This document shows positions 11,778-21,650 of a stretch of DNA of 26,150 bases, in pieces. Each line of letters starts with the position of its first letter. Position 1 is the stretch's first letter. Both the position numbers and the translations under genes were made by a program. The notes beneath the pieces are model-generated. The model searched no databases. It saw only the letters and a program-made list of their open reading frames with translations, and had not been told where the DNA came from. The DNA is from Polymyxa betae (Eukaryota > Endomyxa > Phytomyxea > Plasmodiophorida > Plasmodiophoridae), in assembly GCA_003693705.1 (NCBI GenBank), contig RBZT01000483.1, positions 1 through 26,150 on the forward strand, in the 5' to 3' direction.

Positions 11778-12923
11778 ATGTCGCTTATAGACTTGACGGA
11801 CGACATCATCTCTCAATGTGAGGATCTTCGTATTGCTATCGATGTGAACGACGTCGTCAAGGGCATAGTTCGATCTACAGAGACGAGGCAGTTCCAAGAG
11901 GATCTGTCTGAAGCCGCGACGCAGCTGGCCATTGCACAGGCCGAATTTGAAAGAAAGCATGCCGAGGCTCTCGACCAACAACAAAGTTCTCTACAGAATA
12001 TTCAAAGGGTATGGCTCTATTACCAAACAGCTTTTCCTATTTGCATCCAAACGATTTCTGTTTCTGAAGATTGCTTAAGGATATGGAGTGTTCGTTGATT
12101 GATTTTTGTTTAGACATTGGAACTGAAAGCAGAATCGATTAGAACTGCCAAAGAATTAGAAGACCAATTGCGGCTCAATTCCAAGCGGATTATAGACGGT
12201 TTCAGTGCTGATCGGCGTCTGCTTTTACAACATATTCGTTTGAAATCGGACAACTCCAATCATTGGGCTTGTCTTCCTGCCAGGATTCTGGTGAAAGTAA
12301 TGGCGTTCGCAGATCAGTTTACCATTAGCTCTTGTGCGGCAGTTTGCAGTATATGGCGACACAATTTGCAATATTCTGACGTCTATCGTCAAATCTTAAT
12401 GAGCAGAATCGTCAGGCTCAAGCATTGCAGGGCAACCTCCCCGGATCGGAATCAGAGAATCGTTATCAGAATATATCTTAGCGATAATAACGGCACTAGC
12501 TCGATTGCCTTCGATAAAACACTCGCCCAGCTTCAAAGTGAAAATCAAAGGATCGCCTCAGAACATGAAAACGCAATCTCTCGTCTACGACAGGCCGAAT
12601 TTCAAATAACGGAGCTGGAAAACAAGATTAAAGCGGCAAGGCATCGGTTTGGGGCATTAAGCATTGTTCGCAGTGAGCAGAAAGAAGAGCTTCAAAAATT
12701 GGCGAATCGCAAGAAACAACTTGTTTCGCAGACGGCAGAAATGGATCGTGCGCTGAAAACTAGACGATTTGTCAACATGGAGACCTATCTTCAATTGCAA
12801 GAAGAGATGCAACAGCAAGTCGCCGAATCTAGACGTCTCGATGCTGTTGATTTGGAATTCAAACGGTTGAGTGAGAATCTGAAAGAGTTTCCTGATGCGT
12901 TGGACCGCCATATAAAAGAATAA
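11778..12923 (+). CDS. coiled-coil protein with F-box-like segment
   Basis: Two exons (11778-12008 and 12114-12923) give 346 aa. The intron of 105 nt joins two coiled-coil stretches smoothly (..SLQNIQR then TLELKAES..); a 54-nt intron with the donor after ..CIQTIS is also in phase but would insert hydrophobic residues. Residues about 135-180 carry an F-box-like pattern: LPARILVKVMAFADQFTISS, then CAAVCSIWR, echoing the typical LP..I...I...L....L......VC..W. A second coiled coil fills about residues 195-340. F-box proteins usually bind SKP1 in SCF ubiquitin ligases; that is inferred. I do not recognise an ortholog. The TAA stop overlaps an AATAAA signal at 12919-12924. Confidence 0.75.
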
Positions 12924-12924
12924 A
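12919..12924 (+). terminator. AATAAA signal overlapping the F-box-like gene's stop
   Basis: The stop TAA at 12921-12923 lies inside AATAAA, the same arrangement as at the end of HEATR1. The next gene begins at 13077. Confidence 0.55.
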
Positions 12925-13076
12925 CATATAATGCTATGCGGAATTCAAATAGTGTTTCTTGCATTTGCTTTCAGATTTATTTTCACTTTTAATGTGATCT
13001 CGTACGTTGTTTGTATAAAGCATTGGATCGATAGTTGGTACCGCATTGGTTACGATAAGCTCAACATCGCAGAAAA

Positions 13077-13338
13077 ATGTCGGACCGAATCTATTCAGCC
13101 GAGCAAATTGTTGTTCCCGCTGACCTACCACAGATATTAAAGGCCTATGCAAAAGAAGTGATTCGATACAATCCCCAGGACATCGTCGCTTTTTCACGAG
13201 AGTAAGGTTGAGCTGCTTATTCAGAATTTAAACTAAATTCGGAAAAGCTATTTCGCAGCGCTATCTAAAGGCGAAATCGAGCAGTTTCTAAAACAACAAG
13301 GCAGCAAAAATGAAGCAGACCCGAGCCCAGGACAGTAG
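13077..13338 (+). CDS. ROPN1L: ropporin-like RIIa (dimerisation/docking) mini-protein
   Basis: Two exons (13077-13201, 13248-13338) with a 46-nt intron give only 71 aa. The sequence IVVPADLPQILKAYAKEVIR then NPQDIVAFSR and DYFAALSKGE aligns with the N-terminus of ROPN1L/radial spoke protein 11 (human IHIPPELPDILKQFTKAAIR..YFSALSRGD). This is the RIIa fold that docks A-kinase anchoring helices, for example AKAP3/AKAP4 in sperm or RSP3 in radial spokes. Human ROPN1L has about 230 aa; here everything after the RIIa domain is missing and the protein ends in a short polar tail (QQGSKNEADPSPGQ). It is either a minimal family member or a related RIIa-only protein. It converges on CNOT11, with 41 bp between stop codons. 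Confidence 0.85.
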
Positions 13339-13379
13339 CTTCTGATAAATACATTATTAGCTTTACGGCCTGTTTACAA

Positions 13380-14779
13380 TTATGAAATATCGTCAGAAGC
13401 CAGATTCGTGCCATTCGAACTAGGCAGTTGTGGCTCGAGAGTCTTTAACAGGCGGAACAAACCAGCAGATTCCCGAATATGACTGAAATCGATACAGAAA
13501 GCTTGTACTTCAATGAAAATGTCTTGCACACGAATAACATTATGACGAATTAGCGATGTCAAGAAAACGCAAAGCAATCTGACAAGACGCGTTTGCAGAA
13601 ATTTGTCTTTGATTTGTTCACAAGACGCGATACAATTGGAGATATACAGATGCACGAACTCTTGCGGCAATTGCACAGACGTCGTCAGTTTGTTCACGAC
13701 TTCCATCGAATGAAGACTCATATCCATATTAACCAGAACCGAGAAAAATCTGTAAACAAGCGATTTTAGCACGAAACAATTGCAGCACGCCATGAGCTTA
13801 CTCTGTGATTTTCGGTGACGACATCATATTCAGCAAAACCTCGGTGGCAATCTGTGGGTTTTTTTCAACCAGCTCTGGGAATCTCTTCGGGGACAGTTCG
13901 CATTGAGCGATCAGCTTCAGATCGTCCTTCACAAGCTGCAGCAACGTATCGAGGTTGGCAACCGGCAAAGTCTCTTCCATAGCTCTGGCCATCAGCTGCT
14001 TCACCTCCGCTTCCCGAGTGACATCAGAATCCTTGGAATAATCCCAGATCAGCTCGTGATGCGGATATAGATCCAGCCACATATGATCAAAATCGTCTTG
14101 TATGAAATGTGAAGGTCGGGGCGACGGCCGAGGAAACTCGGGCATCAGATTCGGTACTGGAATCTCATCGCCTTTCACAGTAATCCTAAGTACGATATGT
14201 TGACGTAAAAAGCACTAAAAGAGTATATTACGAGTTTCCGGTTGTCCTTTGTGGTTGTTGGAAAGAGCTGATAGAATTCGAGATAGCGATGCTTTTCATC
14301 GGGTTTAGAGCTGCTGCAGCGGTTGTCAGCTGTCTTGCGGCCGCCTCGAAATCTGCAAGGTCTTCAGGGACAATCTGTCGTGATTCCCTGAATGATGACA
14401 GAAATGCCACAGGTGACATCTGCTGTATCTGAGATTGAAGCCGCCTTAGTAGTAACAGTGCAAAGTGCCTCTCGGCTTCTAATGGAATCGTTTTCGATGT
14501 CGACATCACCAGATATTGTAAGAATGGGTCCTTCGACATTTCATGGGTCGCCAGATGCACATCTGCAATGCAGAAAAGCGCCACGAGGCGTTGTGGAGGC
14601 GAAAGCAGCCGCTCAAAGAGCAGGACGGCCAGGGACAGGCCGGCACGAAACGCCTCCGGCCCTGGTGGAAACCTGGTCCTAAATTCCAAGGCTGTTCTAG
14701 CTAGCGGAACGTTGACAGCGTCGTCGTCGAAGACAGCAGCGAGGCTGTCGACCTCGGCGCGAGTGACCAGCGACTTCAT
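13380..14779 (-). CDS. CNOT11: CNOT11, CCR4-NOT complex subunit 11
   Basis: Three minus-strand exons (14779-14232, 14185-13802, 13749-13380) give 433 aa; human CNOT11 has 510. The middle contains [19 protein letters not shown]-type residues; HMWLDLYP is conserved. The C-terminal domain is nearly identical to human: [20 protein letters not shown], then [17 protein letters not shown], then [24 protein letters not shown]11 pairs with CNOT10 and anchors on CNOT1 in the cytoplasmic deadenylase. The ATG at 14779 ([17 protein letters not shown]) is preferred over the in-frame ATG at 14914, because the extra 45 residues are not family-like and fewer leaders begin that way. It follows LZTFL1 in tandem, 245 bp downstream. 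Confidence 0.94.
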
Positions 14780-15024
14780 CGTGAAGAGAAACACGCAACA
14801 AGCACTGCCAACTCCGCTATGACAGAGATGACATCTGCCAATGGTTACGTTACCAAATTGTAAAACAGATCGATGAGAAGGGGTCATGGGTCTAATGATG
14901 GGTGGGGCTCTCATGGAGTCTATAATGAGGTTGTGGGGTGTCCCTCTCTAAGCTGAGAACATTCCACTGTAGATTGCTTCTCTTATCGGGAGTTAGAAGT
15001 CGTTTAAAAGCATTTGGTGATGAT

Positions 15025-16167
15025 TCATTCGATGAGGGTGAAGTCAGGGTCGAGCTCACCGAGCCTGGCTCGCATCTGCTTGATTTGGGCGTTCTTCTTC
15101 GTGACGAATCTCTTCAGCTCCTGGAACTGGGGTGTAGCTGAGACTTTGGCGTCGAGGGACCGACTCACTTCAGCCAGCTTCGTCTTGGTGGCGATCAACT
15201 CGTTCTGAGATTGCTGTCAGGAACTGTGTCGTAACTTGCTTGGACGACTTGACTTACCCGAATTGACGAGCTATCGTCATTAGCATGTTGCTCTTGGTAA
15301 ATCCTGAGCGATTCTTCCTGAGTTTTAATTTTGTTGTTTAATGATTTATTCGACTCAGTGATAGTTGCTAACTAGTTGGAGAGTTAACAAATGAACATCA
15401 TCAATCAATAGCTTTAATTACCTGTTCTTTCAGCGTCTCGATTCGTCGCTGGTATTGCTCATTTTCAACTTTCACGTCTTTCAATTGTGTTACAAGATTT
15501 GTGTCTATTGTCGCAGCACCTATGGCTCCAAGTCTCGGCTTTGACGGCTAAAACCAATTTAACAAGACCATAAAAATCAGATGGGCCAAGATGTACTGTT
15601 GGAAGATTGGTTAAAAGATTGATAGACGATTCCTTGGTGGCTTCCAGATCCATCTTGTCGATATCATTTAACAACACCCTGTTGCCGCTATCAGATTTGA
15701 ATGAACTTTGAAACGAGAATTTCGTTCACTCGTCATCAAGCTTGAAAGTATCAATACGCAGTTGAACGTGCTGTCCTTCAGCTTGCAGTAACAGTTGCCT
15801 CAAGAACAACACACTCGTATGGCTGAAGTTTTCCAGTTCGTCAACGACATTACTTTTCAGTAATGTCCTCAGGCTCTCGATGATTTCTACAACATCGTCG
15901 TGCGTGTATAGCTCCTCTAATAGACTAAAATTCTATTCCTTTAACTGCTTCCAGCACCTTTCAACATCCGCCTTCATACCTTGTGTCTTTGACCTCATCA
16001 AAGGTTCGCTGAATTTCATACAGATGCTGATCACGTTTCGCGCGAAAATACTTTAGATATTCGAGAACCTGATGTTTATGTTGCTCATTGAGATGTCGGC
16101 AAGCCGCCTCTTCTAACGCTGATGCCGGCATCGAAGATTTCTTTCTACCAAGCATGGTCAGCGTCAT
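15025..16167 (-). CDS. LZTFL1: LZTFL1, BBSome-interacting leucine-zipper protein
   Basis: Six minus-strand exons (16167-15980, 15924-15730, 15678-15597, 15547-15422, 15371-15258, 15204-15025) sum to 294 aa; human LZTFL1 has 299. The N-terminus has LNEQHKHQVLEYLKYFRAKR, like human LNEHHQNEVINYMRFARSKR. SHTSVLFLRQLLLQAE matches NTAYTNVLLLRQLFAQAE. A spacer with KPRLGAIG precedes a coiled coil, and the end VTKKNAQIKQMRARLGELDP matches LTKKNDQIKDLRKRLAQYEP. The protein restrains BBSome entry into cilia, so the organism probably has cilia or flagella. Start may be at 16167 or at the second in-frame ATG at 16155. It is divergent from the FAM210-type gene. Confidence 0.95.
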
Positions 16168-16347
16168 CCCGGTACCTTGGCCGTCACAGGCCCGATTGTA
16201 GAGAAGTTACGTTTCATGTCAGGACCCAATGTCAAGATAATTCAAGATGCCCCTTTGATTGCGTCGTACTACCGGTAGGCCTTCGCCCTTCCTTTCGCGC
16301 CCGTCCCGGACTTGGTTTGTAACAATTCTTCTCTGTCAATTGGGAGC
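16168..16347. promoter_or_regulatory. shared divergent promoter region, LZTFL1 / FAM210-type gene
   Basis: The two start codons face away from each other across 180 bp, so both promoters must lie here or overlap the first exons. I see no TATA box and no clear RFX X-box, which might be expected for a ciliary gene. Confidence 0.5.
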
Positions 16348-17007
16348 ATGATTTGGTCGAGAGCGCTGTTGAGGTCTTCTGGCGTGGCCAGCTCTAGGGC
16401 TCGAGTTGCGTCCGCTTGTCATGCATTCGGGAGCTCGTTTCCTATGGGATTCCGTTCCTCTGTTCATCGGCCGTTTCCTGCTCCCCTGTGGAGGCATTCG
16501 TTCAGTTCGTCGCCTGTTCCATCCAGCTTGCCGACAAAAACGGAAGGCGCTGAGCCACTTGCTGGCAAGGTAAATGAGGCACCGAAAACGGCACCAGGCC
16601 GCATTCGCCAGCTTTGGAACAAATATGGTTATGTCGCTATTGTAAGTCACACTCACGATGGCGTTTTATTAAAGATCGAAATATAAACTTCAGGGTACCT
16701 ATGGCGGGATGTACTTAGCCACTCTTGGCTCCGTTTATCTTCTTCTTGAGAGTCGTTTTATATCAGCTGGGGATTCTATTGAGCTTCTCAAATCCATGGG
16801 ATTAGGCTAGTCAATATAACCTCCATATATCAGCATCTAACGTGCTGCTCAGGGAATTTGGTCGATCTTTCTGCTATTAATCCCAAAGCTGGAAATTTTG
16901 CAGTCGCCTGGATCTTGACGAAATTCACGGAGCCCGCCCGAGCTGCCATCACATTTATGGTGACACCTCGCATCGCTAAGCTTATCAGGTTCAAACGGTC
17001 AACTTAA
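16348..17007 (+). CDS. FAM210-type DUF1279 mitochondrial membrane protein
   Basis: Three exons (16348-16641, 16694-16805, 16853-17007) give 186 aa. Residues 1-70 are rich in R, S and A with no acidic cluster, as in a mitochondrial targeting sequence. The DUF1279 domain follows: LWNKYGYVAI, a membrane segment from GTYGGMYLATLGSVYLLLES, then GLGNLVDLSA and WILTKFTEPARAAITFMVTP, with the conserved P-A-R motif. FAM210A and FAM210B are inner mitochondrial membrane proteins linked to mitochondrial translation and haem or energy metabolism; I cannot tell which paralog this is. The second intron uses a GC donor (AG|GCTAGT), because the GT one base pair set away would create a stop. TARBP1 begins 134 bp downstream on the same strand. 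Confidence 0.88.
16806..16852 (+). other. GC-AG intron in the FAM210-type gene
   Basis: 47-nt intron with GC at the 5' end (exon ..ATTAG then GCTAG) and CTCAG at the 3' end. This choice restores ..SMGLGNLVDL.., matching the DUF1279 pattern. The nearby GT at TAGTCAA would give an in-frame TAG after joining. Confidence 0.8.
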
Positions 17008-17141
17008 TCAATGTCTAATACAATTGTCCAATTGAAGACGGTATACATTCTTGACATTTTTTGTTTGCTGAAAAAAAGCTGGATTAATTGCGAATCGGAA
17101 TTTTGCGCTGATTGGCAGGGAAATTGGCCGAGCACCGTCCC

Positions 17142-20100
17142 ATGACTGCTATGAGCCCGTTCAATCTGCAATCATCATCCGTTCCTTTGCTAGATCGGCT
17201 GAAACAGCTGACCCATGATGGTCACCCAGTACCATTGGATGTATGTCGTGCTCTAGCTGCTGTTATTCCATCCAGTCAACATGACTATTTACTTTCACAG
17301 CTGTTCTCTGCTGTAACTCATTCTGCTCACAACTTTCATCATCTAAACTTATTTCTAGGACTTCGAATCGCCAGCACTCTGCATCTCATCGATGAGGATG
17401 ATTTTTTCGTTTCTGGAAATGTCGCCGGAGAAGCGCTTAAATCTCTTGAGTCAGTTCCTGGATTCAAATCTGCTCCAGTTTCTGACATTAGAAACGACAA
17501 GCGACGTCATGAGTGATGTCGTCTCACTTTACAGTCTCACTGTACGATTACACCCCTCTCTGTTCCCTATCTACAGTCGTTTCTGTTACGCCCAACTATC
17601 GGGCCCCAACCCCACATCTGCCATTCGTTTGGTCATTGACCTCTCTCATCATTGTGATAATGAAGAGTTCATCGAGGCAGTCTTCGTCTTGGGTCTGGAT
17701 AGGGTTCTGGCCGACCCCGACCAGATCGAATTCGCCCGGTTGCTGCTGCCTGGGCTGTGTCCTGTGGCGAATCCACGCCCCAAGCTGTTGAAGATCCTGC
17801 ATCAGCGATTGCTGGAAATTTTGTCTGGCTTGATCGCCGACCCGACGTCTGTGCTTCGACTACTGGTTCGATTCTTAGCCCCCATTAGCAAGTCGCTTGG
17901 TTCCAGTGATGCCGAAACCTGGAGGCTTGTCGTTGAGAAATTTTGTCTGAATTGCCTGTGTTTACCGGGCGCAGTCCATAGAAAGGCGTGTTTATTCCTT
18001 TTGGAGACATCAATGCCGGAATCGTGGAGTGATTATGCTCGATGCTGGGAGGTACTGGAATCCCAATCGGTTGTGGAGTTTACTCGAGCTTGGACGGCAG
18101 TTGACATCCTTCTGTCCAAATCCTCTAATTGGCCTTGGGTCTCAGCGCTGTTCTCATACGCTCTTGCAAATGCCAGATTAAAGCCCGAAATTGTACAGTG
18201 GGTCCTAACTCAAGAGTCGCTACCGACCAAATTTGCCGCTAATTTCGCTGCCAAACTATTTATTCCTTTGGCATGTCAGCAATCCTGGATTCGTTCGATT
18301 AGAGGAAAATTGAAGGGATCAGATGGGACTGAGAAGCTGTCTCGTGATATTATTCAGTTCGTTGATCGCATATACAATGCTGAGGACTTGCAAGATCGAG
18401 GGGTGTTTCTTGAGACCCTGATAGCGTTCGCTTTTGTTAAACAAGACCTTGCCGCGTATGGAGCCTTTGTCGCCCCCTTGTTAGAATTTGTCGCCGGTCA
18501 AGATGCTGGTGAACACTTCTGGGTTGACGATGTTATCATTCAGCGATTTCGTCGTTCTGCATCGTTAGCGTATACTCCGAGCGTCAGGATCCGAGAACAA
18601 ACTGCCATGGCGGAAATCATCTGTCGATTTGGAGACTTTCAACGAATCACGGTCAACGTTCTTGGTGCCTGGCTTGGTGTGGTTGACGCTGCCGTTGCTT
18701 CGTCATTCAAAACTGACAATCCTGACTGGATCAAGACTAATTGCGTCCCATACTGCTTGCAGTTCCTCTCTGACCACTCGGATCCTGAATCTGACGCCAC
18801 GCCATACGCTCGTGTCCTGAGCTTGCTTGATGGTAACTGTTTTCATGGATCCTGCTGATGCCTTACTCACGCTCTATTTCTAGGAAACGGCGATGACTTC
18901 ACCACCATCGTTAAAAGGTGTTTACATTGTCTATGCGATTCCTGTCGTCATCCTTATGTTGCACTAAAGCTCTGTCCTCGAAGGAGCTGTGCCTTCGTAG
19001 CATTGTTGATAATGGAGTCGTCAAAACAGACATTTCTTGTTAATGCGCTTTCTACTTTTATGGACGAACGCTCTGACGACCTGGTCGCCTCTCTGATGTC
19101 GCTACAGTTGTCGATGAAGAGCGCTGATATCATATTCCAGGTTATATATCAGGTGCCTATAATTTCAGTAGATTGACTGCTACGACAGCATTTATTTAGG
19201 CTGTTCCCATCTGATCCAATTTTGCTGGCATCTGTTCAACAATGTCGTGACTCCATCGAGATGGTTGTCAAGAACCCTTCACATTCTGCTTCCTTAGAAT
19301 TGCTACATCAGTATTTTACATCGATGGAGCTGTCTCTATCTGCACTAAAATTAACACCCGATTTTGTCAGTTGGATGCTCAGCTGCCCCGAATCAACGGC
19401 AATAGCCGTAAAATGTCTTGCAAAAGCTCTTCGTCTAGGCTCCAGTTTATCAAATGTTCAATCATTGTTTGAGCTAATTTCGCATCTGGTGTCCTCGTCT
19501 TTTGATGATTCTTTATGTGACGTTTTTTGCATTATCCGTTCGTTAATGCCAATGCTGGGACTTGAACTTCAGTCGTCTTTGGTTCGAAGTGCAATTGATG
19601 CATTTTCTTCTGCCTCTCCGGCTGTTCAAGATGAGTGTGTGCACGACCTGTTTCCTGCCTTATTGCCAGAAACACTCGCTTTTTCTGTTGACTTTAACAC
19701 AATGCTTTCCTGCCATTTTGCTCGCTTATTAAGTTTGCCATATCGGCATGTTTGTAAAGCCATCGATCACTTTTGTCCTGTTTGGATCAAGAACAACTCC
19801 ATTGCCAGGTTTTATTTTGTTCATATTGGGTCGCTGTCCATCTTGCAAAATACCGATGTTACATGCAATGAACGTTCTCCTCGAGTATGTTAAATAGTCC
19901 AATTCCACAGCTTAGTTTAATTTCTGCTCAGGTTTATCACGCCCGATGCTCTATTCTAACAATGTATTCAACTTTAACAGAAAAGGGTTTTGCTGATATG
20001 CTGGTTGATTGGCACTTAAAAGAAATAAGCACCATCCAGATGAACCCTAATTCCAGGTTTCCACTTTCAATTGATGCTAAAAGAATCGTATTGCATGCTC

Positions 20101-21612
20101 AAGTATGTGAGCTGTTTCATATTCCGTCAAGTCAAGTTCAATTTATTAACTGTGCTGCAGTCTGTAGGCTTTCTCATTAAGTCTTGCTCTCCTGAATCAT
20201 TATCTGGGTTCAACGCTAACATTTGGGATTTTCTGTATCAAGGGCTGGCACCAAATGCCCGGCAAGCGTTGGAAGCTGCAATGGTTCGATTACTTGTTTC
20301 CTTTCCGAATATGCTATCGAGTGGTAAACTGTTAAAAATGTAATGGTATGTGCTTAGTCTCTTGTAAATTTAGATTGTTGTACCCGTCTGTCTTCATTTC
20401 CATTTCAACCAAAAAATCGGCCTACTGTTGAGGCCAGCGTTGTGGTTGTTATATCTGTAGCCATCCTGTTGATTCCTCGTGAAGTGTTGCAAGACTCTGC
20501 CCGTCGAACTATCGCCGATTCTTTGGCCAAACGCTGTTCCCATAATGCTGGGTAAAATCCGTTTTTCTCTTTGAGCTCTTCATGATGATGCCTTAGGTTG
20601 GTGCGAACTTGTTCACAGTATTATTTTGCAAAGCTTGTGGAACACTGGGGATCCGAGTATGCAATATCTGATTTCGCAAGTAACTTTCTAGAGTATCTAA
20701 AATCCTCCCCAGAATTTGTTGACCTTAAACGTCGTTTGGGTCCCAAATTCGACGAATTCACTCCTTTAAAATTTACGTCTTTGGAAGGTTCCGAATTTCC
20801 GATAATCACTATTGACGCTATTGCTAATGCTGTCAGTGAACTGCTTTCCGATATTAAATCTTCTGAGGATTGTCCCCAAAATAACGCCAACAGAAAGCTC
20901 ACCCGCCAGTGTAGATCTATCACTTTAGATCAGGCTTTGGTCACTGTCCAAAATTCTGCTTTCAAGGATTATCAGAAAAAAATTGAGCCTCTCCAGAAGT
21001 ACTATCAAGATTTCGATCTGGACAAGCAGCAACGCGATATGGTTGAACAAAATTACAGAAGAGCGAATCGTGAGGGAACTGCTTTCCCGCTCATATTAAT
21101 TGCTTCATTGGTTCACAAGCCGACAAATTTGGGTGGCTTAGCCCGCACTGCTGAGATTTTCGGCTGTCAATCGTTGGTCGTTCACGATAAGCGAATTACT
21201 GATGATCCACAATTTACGACATTGTCGGTAACTGCACAGAACTGGCTTGATATCCAAGAATGCCCCGACGAACAATTGGAAAGTTATGTTGCCAGCCTCA
21301 AGTCACAAGGCTACACTATCGTTGGTCTAGAACAAACCGCTCAAAGCGTTTCTTTGGAAAAAATGGAATTCCCCAAGAAATGTGCACTATTATTGGGTAC
21401 TGAAAAGACGGGCATTCCACCGTCGCTGCTGGGCTCGGTTGATGTTTGTGTCGAAATACCTCAGCGCGGTATCATCCGTAGTCTCAATGTTCATGTCTCT
21501 GGAGGTATGCAATGCTTGACTATTTCTTTTCTGTACTGAAATGTTTTTAGCGATATGTGTGTGGCAGTACGTACTGCAACAAATGGCTTTGACCACTAAT
21601 TCCTCTACCTGA
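17142..21612 (+). CDS. TARBP1: TARBP1, tRNA 2'-O-ribose (SPOUT) methyltransferase
   Basis: Nine exons (17142-17312, 17359-18832, 18884-19140, 19189-19884, 19932-20102, 20161-20323, 20374-20551, 20597-21504, 21551-21612) sum to 1359 aa; human TARBP1 has 1621. About the first 1100 residues are helical, armadillo-like and poorly conserved. The C-terminal SpoU/TrmH domain is clear: motif 1 HKPTNLGGLARTAEIFG, motif 2 LLLGTEKTGIPPSLL, motif 3 VCVEIPQRGIIRSLNVHVSG, forming the knotted SAM site. Human motif 2 reads LLLGNEREGIP, so Asn is Thr here. The family methylates the 2'-OH of G18 in tRNA, like yeast Trm3. The start could also be the ATG at 17151. The gene converges on pyruvate kinase, with 38 bp between stops. 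Confidence 0.93.
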
Positions 21613-21650
21613 TGTTGATTATAAACGTATTTATTCTCTCTATTACCTGC

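Noticed and set aside
12931-13140. Hydrophobic 69-codon plus-strand frame
   Set aside because: It overlaps the first exon of the RIIa gene in another frame and begins in the intergenic AT-rich region; no family resemblance.
14392-14822. Two plus-strand open frames opposite CNOT11 exon 1
   Set aside because: They are antisense to a well-conserved gene and have no recognisable domain.
17359-17516. Possible frameshift near the TARBP1 start, where one frame stops and another begins
   Set aside because: A 46-nt intron (17313-17358) joins both frames in phase 0.
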